27,145 nt of DNA from Fluviibacter sp964604465 (GTDB lineage: Bacteria; Pseudomonadota; Gammaproteobacteria; Burkholderiales; Rhodocyclaceae): NCBI GenBank assembly GCA_964604465.1, contig CAZRYZ010000016.1, positions 1 to 27,145 of the forward strand, read 5' to 3'. Made by a program: the position numbers and the translations under genes. Under the pieces are notes generated by a model that saw only the letters and a program-made list of their open reading frames with translations, did no database searches and had not been told where the DNA came from. The stretch's first letter is position 1. Every line of letters begins with the position of its first letter. Of this stretch, positions 1 to 7,532 are shown piece after piece.

Positions 1-1602
1 TGGGTGCACCAAGCCAGCTATGCCGGCTTCTACATGGCTGACGCAAAGGAGTACTTCGAGGCCAAAGGCCTGGACGTTGTATTCATCGAGGGCGGCGGCC
101 AGATCAACCCACTGCGTGAACTTCAGGCAGGCAAAGTGGATGTGGCTGTTTCACAAATGAATGATGCCCTGCTCAAAAACACCGCCGCTAAACCGGTCGT
201 CAATATTGCCCAGATCTTTTCCGATTCGCCGATGCTGCTGATCTGTCGTGGCGGCCCTGATCTCATGGAGGCGAAGGATATTGTCGGCAAGCGCATTGCG
301 GTAGCCGATTGGGGAGATGCGGATCTTGTCCGGGCAATGATCCAGAACATCAGCCCAGGAGATCGAACAACCCGATTTGTGCCCCGCTCTCCGGGGCAGA
401 TGGCTATCAATGATGGTTCAGCGGATTGCATGAGTGGCGTTTCGTTCAATGGCTATTGGTCAGAGCTTGAAACCGGCCTGCGCGCCAAAGATTTGTTTAT
501 TTTGAAACCCCATGACTTCGGTATCCAGGACATGGGAGATGGGCTATATGTGTTAAGAGAAAATTTAGAGTCTCCTGCGTTTCGCAAGAAGATTTCAGAA
601 TTCCTTGCCGCCACGATCATGGGGTGGAAGGACGCCAAGAACGATCGTTCGCAAGCACTAACCGTGACTTTGCAGCAGAATCCGAAACTGGACTACTTTC
701 ATCAGCAGAATATGCTGGAATCGGCACTGGACCTTGTTCCGGTGGACGTAGGCCTGTTGAATCTCAACGATTACCTGCGAGTGCGCGACTCTGCGGCGCA
801 GAACTTTCCCGACCAGATACCCGAGATCAGCCTTAACGAGCATGTCTGGACGCATTCGATCTGGTCAGAGAGCCAGCACCAGGGCGGCCTGACCCCATCT
901 ACCCGGCATTACCTGAAGTCGTTGAGCGGCAGCACCTGGGTCACCTGGATGTTCATTACCGGGCTGATGGTCTATGCACTCGCGGGCACCCTGATTGCCA
1001 TCGACTATGGATTTGATCTATGGGGGCGCCTCGTATGTGCCTACCTTACCTGCATGGGCGGGGGCGTCATTCGGGATTACTTCATCGGCGGCGAACGGCT
1101 ACCTTTGAAGTTCATTGCCGATCCGGCGCTGCCAATCTGCGTCCTGATATTGGTCGTTTCCGTCACGCTACTGAATAGCTGGAAACCTGAACTCGGGAAG
1201 AATCGGTTACTGCACCGCTTCGTCAATTTTCCGGAGTATTTCGGTTTCGGTATCGTGGCCATTTACGGGGCCATCGTCTCCATCAATGCCGGCATGAGTA
1301 TGCTCTGGGTTCCCTTATGTGCGGCTTCAAGTATCGCCGGCGGCGGCATTCTGCGCGATATTGTGATCAACCGCGAGCCCGTTAATTTTCGCGGGAAAAT
1401 CTTCGAGGAGGCCGCTATTGCGGGGGCCATCGTTCTTGTGGGGCTGCTGTATCTGGCTAACCACTTTGAGGAAAGCCCCATTCCTGTCTATCTGGCTATA
1501 TTGGTCTCAATCGTCTTTACGATCGGGCTTCATACCATGATCAACCGGCGGGGTTGGCGTTACCCCGCCTGGCTGGGCGGCCCGGAAAAACCCTCGGCCT
1601 GA
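1..1602 (+). CDS. NMT1/THI5-type substrate-binding domain fused to TRIC-type cation channel (5' partial)
   Basis: The frame is open from base 1, so the gene begins left of the window; the GTG at base 4 is not a credible start because the binding-protein fold has already begun. Counting from base 4, residues 1-290 look like an NMT1/SsuA-like periplasmic binding domain: an N-lobe opening (QASYAGFYMADAKEYFEAKG), a VDVAVSQ segment and a hydrophobic DSPMLLI strand. Residues about 312-515 are strongly hydrophobic and hold two copies of the TRIC (UPF0126, YadS/YicG-like) signature, GGGVIRD at 352-358 and GGGILRD at 446-452, as in the duplicated prokaryotic TRIC fold of seven helices. A signal peptide would lie in the missing part. 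TRIC proteins are trimeric monovalent cation channels; NMT1 domains bind small ligands such as pyrimidines or sulfonates. No ABC permease or ATPase lies downstream. A ligand-responsive channel is my inference. The gene is convergent with the TAXI gene. Confidence 0.85.
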   Translation, partial: WVHQASYAGFYMADAKEYFEAKGLDVVFIEGGGQINPLRELQAGKVDVAVSQMNDALLKNTAAKPVVNIAQIFSDSPMLLICRGGPDLMEAKDIVGKRIAVADWGDADLVRAMIQNISPGDRTTRFVPRSPGQMAINDGSADCMSGVSFNGYWSELETGLRAKDLFILKPHDFGIQDMGDGLYVLRENLESPAFRKKISEFLAATIMGWKDAKNDRSQALTVTLQQNPKLDYFHQQNMLESALDLVPVDVGLLNLNDYLRVRDSAAQNFPDQIPEISLNEHVWTHSIWSESQHQGGLTPSTRHYLKSLSGSTWVTWMFITGLMVYALAGTLIAIDYGFDLWGRLVCAYLTCMGGGVIRDYFIGGERLPLKFIADPALPICVLILVVSVTLLNSWKPELGKNRLLHRFVNFPEYFGFGIVAIYGAIVSINAGMSMLWVPLCAASSIAGGGILRDIVINREPVNFRGKIFEEAAIAGAIVLVGLLYLANHFEESPIPVYLAILVSIVFTIGLHTMINRRGWRYPAWLGGPEKPSA

Positions 1603-1677
1603 CCGCTTTGGAAAACACATCTTTGAGCGCACGTTATTCCGGTTTGGCGAACCAGTGGGTTCAACGAATAAGTTGAT

Positions 1678-3060
1678 TTAGCGTTTTCCTCCCAGCTTTT
1701 CGATACGGGCGGTGATTTCTCTTTGCACCAGGCCGATCGCACTCTTCATCGTGTAGAACCGATTCGTTTCATCTGACGATACCCAGACGTCACCCAGCTC
1801 ATCATCCAGACGGTCGATTCGATCCAGCAGCTGGCGAAGCTGCCACTCGCTGGTCGCCGCATACATCTTTTCTTCGAGGATCTTGAGTTCGTCATACACA
1901 TCCGAGATCAGTTGGCGCGACCGGAACAGTCGGTAATTAGGCACCAACCGGAAGAGCGGTAGAACAATGGCAAACAGCCCCAGCACTAACAACCAGATCC
2001 GGTCGATATAGTTCACCGCCCAGAATGGAAGATCCCCGCTTAACCAAGGGGCGCCCTTACTAAAATAACGATCGGCGACTGGGCTAAGTGGAATGCTTTT
2101 ATCAATATAAGATGGAAACTGGTCACTTCGCCCAAAGAACCCGCTCGCGACATCATCACTAATAGCATCGGTCGCCTGAAGAAATAGCAGCTGTAGTGCT
2201 GGGTGCATGTCTTTTTCAACCAGCAAGGTGATGGTTGATGCGACCAAGCGGATATCCTGTGATGGCTCCAGCGTGGCCAGATTCAATGAGCCCCGGGGAA
2301 CGATGAGTTTCTCCAGATAGGGCATGTGTTTGACGTAGGCATCCGCATAGGCAAAATCAAAGATTCTGAGGCTCGGATGCGCCAGTAGTTTTTCGATCGT
2401 CGGCGAGTCAATGCCATCAGCAATCGCCATGGCTTCAATTCTTCCATCAATCAGTTGATCTACTGCCTCGGCATGGCTCAAACGGCGAAACTGGGCAAAA
2501 TCCTTCTCCAGCTTGATCCCGCGCAAGGCCAGGATCCGGTTTAGCAATAGCTCCGTACCACTGCCCTCCAAGCCAATGGCCACCGGCTTCCCTTTAAAAT
2601 AGGCAACGGCATCAAGTCCCGCCAGCTGCGGGCCCCGATAAAAGATCCACAACGGTAGGTACTGGACGCTGCCCAGCGAGACCAAGTGGGGTAACTCCCC
2701 CCGGTGCGCAACACCCCCCAGCAGGAACCCGGCATTAACGGGTGTCCCGACGGCATCCGCTTCTGCAATGCTCTCCTTGGACCCCGCTGTGTTGACTAAT
2801 TTCAGGGTGACGCCTTGCTCAGCAAAATAAGTCTGATAGCGCTGACCAAGTTGTTCGTAGGTCGATCCTGGCTGCCCAACTGCCAGGACGACCGTGCTGG
2901 GTGGCAGGGGTCGGGTAAATAAAACCACCATCCCCACTCCAAACAGCAGGGCTAGCAGAGAGACCCACTCCTCGCGGAGCATGATCCGCCAGGCCATGTG
3001 CTCTTCAAGAAGACGGTTTTTAAGAAACCGCAGAAATGCATGTTTTTTACGAACGGGCAT
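1678..3060 (-). CDS. TAXI-family substrate-binding protein, membrane-anchored with C-terminal cytoplasmic helix
   Basis: 460 residues. A basic N-terminus is followed by a membrane helix at about 32-50, then a TAXI (TRAP-associated extracytoplasmic immunogenic) binding domain at about 55-350; VGQPGSTYEQLGQRYQTYF and VAIGLEGSGTE are typical of the family. A second membrane helix lies at 354-373, followed by about 85 residues rich in charged heptad-like sequence (SRQLISDVYDELKILEEKMY), probably a coiled coil in the cytoplasm. Ordinary TAXI proteins are about 320 residues and freely periplasmic, so the two-helix topology is that of an anchored receptor. No TRAP membrane subunit is nearby. It lies 29 bases after ppk2 on the same strand and is probably co-transcribed. 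The start at 3060 has no clear Shine-Dalgarno sequence. The ligand is unknown; glutamate- or C4-dicarboxylate-like compounds are bound by some relatives. Confidence 0.8.
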   Translation of the reverse strand: MPVRKKHAFLRFLKNRLLEEHMAWRIMLREEWVSLLALLFGVGMVVLFTRPLPPSTVVLAVGQPGSTYEQLGQRYQTYFAEQGVTLKLVNTAGSKESIAEADAVGTPVNAGFLLGGVAHRGELPHLVSLGSVQYLPLWIFYRGPQLAGLDAVAYFKGKPVAIGLEGSGTELLLNRILALRGIKLEKDFAQFRRLSHAEAVDQLIDGRIEAMAIADGIDSPTIEKLLAHPSLRIFDFAYADAYVKHMPYLEKLIVPRGSLNLATLEPSQDIRLVASTITLLVEKDMHPALQLLFLQATDAISDDVASGFFGRSDQFPSYIDKSIPLSPVADRYFSKGAPWLSGDLPFWAVNYIDRIWLLVLGLFAIVLPLFRLVPNYRLFRSRQLISDVYDELKILEEKMYAATSEWQLRQLLDRIDRLDDELGDVWVSSDETNRFYTMKSAIGLVQREITARIEKLGGKR

Positions 3061-3089
3061 AACGAAGGGTTTATTTTTGAACGATCGAA

Positions 3090-4292
3090 TTAGAGCAGTG
3101 GCTTTTCAATGCCCTCTGAGATTTCGTATACCACATTGGCCCGGCCCACAATTAATGGATCCATGGCTCCTACTCGTTCAAGATCTTTCTGATCATAGCC
3201 GAGACGATGGAGCACGTAACGCATCGCATTTAATCGCGCTCGCTTCTTACAATTAGATTTAATCACGATCCAGGGGGCATCCGCCGTATCGGTGGCAAAA
3301 AACATGGCCTCCTTGGCAGCCGTATAACTGTCCCACTTGTCCAGCGATGCCTTGTCAATCGGCGATAGCTTCCACTGCTTCAGGGGATGTTTCTCACGCT
3401 CCTTGAACCGACGGCGCTGTTCATCCTGGCTGACCGAGAACCAGAACTTGAAGAGGTGAATCCCGCTTCGGACAAGCGTTCTTTCGAACTCGGGCACCTG
3501 CCGCATGAACTCGTCGTACTCCTCTTGTGTACAGAAACCCATCACCCGCTCAACCCCGGCGCGGTTGTACCAGGAGCGGTCAAACAGGACGATCTCACCA
3601 CTGGTTGGCAAATGCTGAATGTAACGCTGAAAATACCACTGCCCCTTCTCGGTCTCGGTTGGCTTCTCCAAAGCCACAACCCGGGCACCCCGAGGGTTAA
3701 GATGCTCCATAAACCGCTTGATCGTGCCGCCCTTGCCGGCCGCATCACGCCCTTCAAAAAGAATGACCACCTTTTGACCGGTTTCTTTCACCCAGGCTTG
3801 CAGCTTGAGCAGTTCAACCTGAAGCTGATACTTTTTCGCCTCATAGTTCTTGCGAAGCATGAGATTCTTGTAAGGGTAGCCTCCCTTGCGCCAGTCTTCT
3901 GCCAATTCGTCATCTGCCAAAGCCAAGCGTTTGTTATCAACTTCCTTCGCATGGATCAGCGCCTCTTTAAGCACTGCTACCTCATCTGGCGAGGCTCCGC
4001 CAATGATCGCGGCCAAACTGTCAGCGACTTCTTTGGTCTTTCCTGGGATGTAGCCTGCCAAAACATCCTTAAGCGCGCCAACATGTCTGGCCTCAGCGGC
4101 GTCTTCACCGCGGGATACAAAATAACGCTCAATGTCACCCGGCTTTAAAGAAGGGGGAACATCACCCCCTACCACGCGCCGTTGTTTTTTGGCAGTTAAC
4201 TCTCTATGTTGAGGCTTCGCAGGTCTCGTTGCAGTTGTTTCAGTGATTCGGCGGGCAGGGCTTTTTTTGACTGCAGGTTTTGCTGTTTTCAT
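3090..4292 (-). CDS. ppk2: Polyphosphate kinase 2 (PPK2 family) with basic N-terminal extension
   Basis: 400 residues. PPK2 transfers phosphate between polyphosphate and nucleotides, in the cytoplasm. The core spans about 130-390: Walker A GRDAAGKGG at 181-189, the RGARVVALEKP segment at 201-211, and Walker B/lid FDRSWYNRAGVERVMGF at 237-253, followed by KFWFSVSQDEQRRRF and KWKL-like segments typical of the family. The core is about 260 residues; here an extra 130 residues precede it, beginning with a Lys/Arg/Ala/Pro-rich tail (1-42) and then a helical segment. The start at 4292 has only a weak ribosome-binding site. It is first in a likely two-gene unit with the TAXI protein. An FNR-like box lies about 90 bases upstream. 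Whether it favours ADP, GDP or AMP cannot be judged here. Confidence 0.93.
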   Translation of the reverse strand: MKTAKPAVKKSPARRITETTATRPAKPQHRELTAKKQRRVVGGDVPPSLKPGDIERYFVSRGEDAAEARHVGALKDVLAGYIPGKTKEVADSLAAIIGGASPDEVAVLKEALIHAKEVDNKRLALADDELAEDWRKGGYPYKNLMLRKNYEAKKYQLQVELLKLQAWVKETGQKVVILFEGRDAAGKGGTIKRFMEHLNPRGARVVALEKPTETEKGQWYFQRYIQHLPTSGEIVLFDRSWYNRAGVERVMGFCTQEEYDEFMRQVPEFERTLVRSGIHLFKFWFSVSQDEQRRRFKEREKHPLKQWKLSPIDKASLDKWDSYTAAKEAMFFATDTADAPWIVIKSNCKKRARLNAMRYVLHRLGYDQKDLERVGAMDPLIVGRANVVYEISEGIEKPLL

Positions 4293-4376
4293 AGGTCATT
4301 AACAGAGGCTGTTGTTTTTAACTCTACGCTTTTTGAAGCGCTATGGTGCGTGAAGAACCGGTCATGTCCTGTTTCT

Positions 4377-4390
4377 TTGACTTAAATCAA
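4377..4390 (-). promoter_or_regulatory. FNR/CRP-family-like box upstream of ppk2
   Basis: TTGAC-TTAA-ATCAA matches the FNR/Anr consensus TTGAT-N4-ATCAA with one mismatch. It is centred about 91 bases upstream of the ppk2 start and just after the end of the alpha/beta hydrolase gene. No convincing -10 element lies at the distance that would put the box at -41.5, so the site is a candidate only. Confidence 0.35.
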
Positions 4391-4409
4391 ATGTGACTGC
4401 ACTGTCTCA

Positions 4410-5366
4410 TCAAAATCGCTCGGTCTTTGTATCAAATTCCCTTGAGGCCCAGGGATGAGATTTGCCTTCAAGCCAAGCCAAACTCTCCGGCCATAAGCTT
4501 GTTTTAAAGCGATCATGGAAAAAGCCGAAGTGGCCCAGTTTCGGCAACCCGCGCTTTCGACGATGGATCTGAGCAAATTCCCGGTGACTGCCCTTAAAGT
4601 ACCTGAGCAATCGAGCGGTTGCCACAGGCGTAGCAAACGGATCATTCGCGTCAGCAATTGCCAGAATATCCGCCTTGACTGCCGCCATTCGGGACTCCAA
4701 CACCCATCCGTCAGCGGGTTCGTTCGCATGGGACAACCGGTTATAGCGCTGATGAAAGCTTGGGTGGAAACGAGTGGCCCACTCCATGGCCACGCCTGAT
4801 GGCAGATCCTCCAACCAGCGCAGGGTCTTTCCCGGGAAATAGCCAAAAATCTTGGTCAGGATTGGCATGACAATGTGCCAATTCATCCACATAGGAACAC
4901 GAAGTAGCAGACGATAGTCGTTCCAGTAGGCAAATTGGCAACCCACGAACAAGGCACGGCGAATCTTTGAGGCACTCGGTGCCAGACCGAGAGCGAACCC
5001 CCCTATGCTGTGACACACCGCCAGCATGGGAACCTCGGGTGCAGACTTCTCTAGAAACCTTATCGCCGCTTCACAATCGAGGGCACCCCAATCGTGCTTA
5101 GTTGCGCGAAACCCCCTCAAGGATTGTGGCTTGGATGCACCGATGCCCCGATAGTCATAGGTCAAAACCACGAAACCGGCACGAGCCAAAAAGGCGGCAT
5201 AGCGCCCATAGTATCTGCCCAGCACCCCTGTCGCTGGGTTAATCAAGAGCGCCGAATGTGGTTGGCCATCTGATTTCCACAGATGGCCGTGCAATAGATA
5301 TCCGTCTGATGCAGAAAAAACACAAGGTTCAGCGTGAACGACGGCCGGGTTCAACATGTCAGGCAA
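4410..5366 (-). CDS. Predicted alpha/beta hydrolase (COG4757-like)
   Basis: 318 residues from a TTG start at 5366, chosen because GGAGAG lies 9 bases upstream; the ATG at 5357 (fourth codon) has no ribosome-binding site. It resembles cytoplasmic predicted alpha/beta hydrolases: HGHLW oxyanion strand near 26-30, LTYDYRGIGAS at 68-78, nucleophile elbow CHSIGG at 118-123 with Ser120, probable acid at Asp242 (ANDPFAT), and His279 in LGHFGFF. The first residue of the elbow is Cys instead of the usual Gly of GHSxGG. No signal peptide is visible. It lies 49 bases after the cupin gene on the same strand and may share its transcript. The substrate is unknown; esterase or lipase-like activity is the family expectation. 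Confidence 0.8.
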   Translation of the reverse strand: MPDMLNPAVVHAEPCVFSASDGYLLHGHLWKSDGQPHSALLINPATGVLGRYYGRYAAFLARAGFVVLTYDYRGIGASKPQSLRGFRATKHDWGALDCEAAIRFLEKSAPEVPMLAVCHSIGGFALGLAPSASKIRRALFVGCQFAYWNDYRLLLRVPMWMNWHIVMPILTKIFGYFPGKTLRWLEDLPSGVAMEWATRFHPSFHQRYNRLSHANEPADGWVLESRMAAVKADILAIADANDPFATPVATARLLRYFKGSHREFAQIHRRKRGLPKLGHFGFFHDRFKTSLWPESLAWLEGKSHPWASREFDTKTERF

Positions 5367-5415
5367 TGGTGCAACTCTCCCCGGCGATCGTCATGCGCAA
5401 ACCAACCACGGGCGC

Positions 5416-5874
5416 TTACTCAGGACCTTTACAAGGGTCGGGCTTGATCTGGTCGGGCTGTTGCTGCCCCAGGTAAACCACGTGCAGCTTTACTGGCGCT
5501 TTGCCACCAGAAACCGCCTGATGACACCAGTTGATTGCTTCGATATAGGATTCCCCCGCCCCAAAGGTGCGCTTGCCCTTTGAGCCATAATCCACGACCA
5601 GATTGCCGGAGATTACATAGGCATAGACCGGAATCGCATGCTTATGCCACTCGATGTCCTGGCCCGGTTTGATCTCAACAATGCGGCCTTTGATCAGGGG
5701 CGAACCGGTTGGGTATTTGAAATCCTGACCCAGTATGGTTTTACCTGGTTTCGAACCCGAGGTAATGGCAACGCTGCTCACCTGCTGGTCAGCATGCATG
5801 GGTGCGGCAAAGACAGCGGCAGGTATGGCACACAGGCCAATGATGCCGGCCAAAACGTTGACTGATTTTTTCAT
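5416..5874 (-). CDS. Secreted cupin-domain protein
   Basis: 152 residues from ATG 5874, which has GGGAG about 10 bases upstream; a longer reading to 5901 lacks a ribosome-binding site. A signal peptide is clear (MKKSVNV then a hydrophobic run to AVFA, cleavage probably before APMHADQQ). The rest is a single cupin fold: PGQDIEWHKHAIPVYAYVISG supplies the two metal-ligand histidines of cupin motif 1, and GAGESYIEAINWCHQA holds the motif 2 histidine. Cupins of this exported small type bind a metal, but the reaction is unknown. It is first in a likely pair with the hydrolase. Confidence 0.82.
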   Translation of the reverse strand: MKKSVNVLAGIIGLCAIPAAVFAAPMHADQQVSSVAITSGSKPGKTILGQDFKYPTGSPLIKGRIVEIKPGQDIEWHKHAIPVYAYVISGNLVVDYGSKGKRTFGAGESYIEAINWCHQAVSGGKAPVKLHVVYLGQQQPDQIKPDPCKGPE

Positions 5875-6009
5875 ACATTGGACTCCCGGAGCGTTGATCA
5901 TGAACGGTGAAAGCAGTAAAAGCGAACGTAATTCATGGGCATCCTCGTGGCCATCTTCGCCCGCTGTGTAAGAATGTAACCTTAATTCGAAATACTCTGG
6001 GAAATTAAT

Positions 6010-6438
6010 ATGTCACGTCTTTACTTATGGATCCCGCTCCTTCTGATTGGTTGCACCAGTTCGGGCGTCGTCAAAATCGGCGATAACCTCTACACGGTGT
6101 CCGAGTTCAGTGAGACACTCTCCCAGGCTAACTTCGGGACGCCCGACCCGGCGATTGACGACATCAACAAGGCAGCCAAGGATTACTGTGCCAACAACCA
6201 GCAGAAGGCGAAAGTGCTTTCCATGGACCGACCCGCCGACCCCAAGATTCGCCAGCAGTATTACAAGCTGACTTTTAGCTGCGTGAACCCGGACGGATCC
6301 AGCTCTGCACCGCAAGCACCGAATATCGACTCGGCGAACGCACAGCGCCTACAGGAACTCAAGAAACTACGTGACCAGGGCGTTATCACCGAGAGCCAGT
6401 TCGAAACCAAGCGGGCCGAGATTCTCCAGCAGATGTAA
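6010..6438 (+). CDS. SHOCT-domain lipoprotein
   Basis: 142 residues. The N-terminus MSRLYLWIPLLLIGC is a lipoprotein signal peptide with lipobox LIGC and Cys15 as the lipidated residue. The middle (about 20-105) is polar with two further cysteines (in DYCANN and FSCVNP) that could form a disulfide. The last 30 residues (LKKLRDQGVITESQFETKRAEI) form a SHOCT motif, a short C-terminal helix pair of unknown function found in many bacterial proteins. The stop is 2 bases before the start of the peptidase gene, so translation may be coupled. Confidence 0.78.
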   Translation: MSRLYLWIPLLLIGCTSSGVVKIGDNLYTVSEFSETLSQANFGTPDPAIDDINKAAKDYCANNQQKAKVLSMDRPADPKIRQQYYKLTFSCVNPDGSSSAPQAPNIDSANAQRLQELKKLRDQGVITESQFETKRAEILQQM

Positions 6439-6440
6439 GC

Positions 6441-7466
6441 ATGAGTTGTACGAGCAAAGAGATCGCCCAGCGTCTCGGGATCCGAATCGGTCATTACGAG
6501 GATTCCAGGCGCCCGACAGGCTGCACAGTATGTCTCTATCCTGAAGGGGCTACCGGTGGCGTATCCGTCGTGGGTGCGGCACCCGGGACACGCGAAACGG
6601 ATCTGCTCAACCCGGCCAGTACCGTAGAGCAGGTTCACGGGGTGCTCCTTAGTGGCGGCAGCGCTTTCGGTCTGGATGCCGCGACCGGGGTGATGCATTG
6701 GTTACAGGAACAGAACTATGGCTTGAACGTAGGGCCCGTGAAGGTGCCGATTGTTCCCGGAGCCGTGCTTTTTGACCTCTGGGTAGATGACTTCGATCGT
6801 TATCCCCACGGCTCCGGGATTACGCCCGATGCCCATGCCGGTTATCAGGCCTGCCTGAACGCCATGAACCCCGATCTGATCTCCGGAAGCGGCAACGTAG
6901 GGGCCGGCGCGGGGGCGACCGTGGGCAAGCTCAATGGTAACGAGTGCGCCATGCGTGGGGGCCTAGGAATGGCCATGGTGGAGGTTGATGGATTCGCGAT
7001 GGCGGCCGTTGTTGCCTGCAATGCCATTGGTGATGTGATCAATCCGGCCACTGGCCAGATTCTGGCGGGCGCCCGGCTGAGTCCCGATTCACATGAATTC
7101 CTGAATTCGGTTGATGCCGAAATGCGCGGCCACCATGCCGCTGACCTCAAACCCGGTGCTAACACAACAATCGGCGTCATCATGACCGATGCCCGGCTCA
7201 GCAAAGCCGATGCCCAGAACCTGGCACGGATCGGCCATGATGGGCTAGCCCGAACGATCCGCCCCGTTCATACCCGGATGGATGGCGACACGCTCTTCAC
7301 CCTGGCCACCGGCCAGAATGAACGCTCGGTCGATCTGATGAACCTTATGACGGCTGCTACTGAGGTTACCGCGCAGGCGATTCTGGCCGCAATCTGCAAT
7401 GCACAGCCTCTGTGCATTGGGCGTTTTAACTACCCGGCTTTTAAGAGCACAACCCAAAATGCCTGA
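6441..7466 (+). CDS. P1 family (S58, DmpA/ThnT-like) autoprocessing peptidase
   Basis: 341 residues. Family-typical segments: IRIGHYEDSRRPTGCTV near the N-terminus, LLSGGSAFGLDAATGVM at about 69-85, GNVGAGAGATVGK at 151-163 and GLGMAMVEVDG. The Asn-Thr-Thr-Ile-Gly segment at 241-245 is the expected autocleavage site, with Thr242 becoming the N-terminal nucleophile of the small subunit. Relatives are aminopeptidases, D-amino-acid amidases or beta-peptidyl peptidases; the substrate cannot be told here. No signal peptide is visible. There is no Shine-Dalgarno sequence before ATG 6441 and the upstream stop is 2 bases away, which suggests translation by coupling to the SHOCT lipoprotein gene. Confidence 0.88.
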   Translation: MSCTSKEIAQRLGIRIGHYEDSRRPTGCTVCLYPEGATGGVSVVGAAPGTRETDLLNPASTVEQVHGVLLSGGSAFGLDAATGVMHWLQEQNYGLNVGPVKVPIVPGAVLFDLWVDDFDRYPHGSGITPDAHAGYQACLNAMNPDLISGSGNVGAGAGATVGKLNGNECAMRGGLGMAMVEVDGFAMAAVVACNAIGDVINPATGQILAGARLSPDSHEFLNSVDAEMRGHHAADLKPGANTTIGVIMTDARLSKADAQNLARIGHDGLARTIRPVHTRMDGDTLFTLATGQNERSVDLMNLMTAATEVTAQAILAAICNAQPLCIGRFNYPAFKSTTQNA

Positions 7467-7478
7467 TTGATCCCGCAC

Positions 7479-7515
7479 AAACAATAACGCCGGCTTGAAG
7501 CCGGCGTTATTGTTT
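7479..7515. terminator. Bidirectional intrinsic terminator
   Basis: A perfect 16-bp stem (7479-7494 with 7500-7515) closes a TTGAA loop. The base of the stem is A/T rich on both sides, giving a U-rich 3' arm in either direction. It sits between the convergent P1 peptidase and nhaD genes. Confidence 0.85.
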
Positions 7516-7532
7516 CGGGAGCGCAAACCTGA

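Noticed and set aside
3387..4148. 253-residue open frame on the forward strand inside ppk2
   Set aside because: It is antisense to clear PPK2 motifs, has no ribosome-binding site and no recognisable domain.
4327..4340. CGCTT-TTTG-AAGCG hairpin upstream of ppk2
   Set aside because: Only 5 bp and not followed by a useful T-tract; probably chance in the leader.
6261..6698. 145-residue reverse frame across the SHOCT lipoprotein and peptidase start
   Set aside because: Overlaps two well-supported genes, with no ribosome-binding site or domain.
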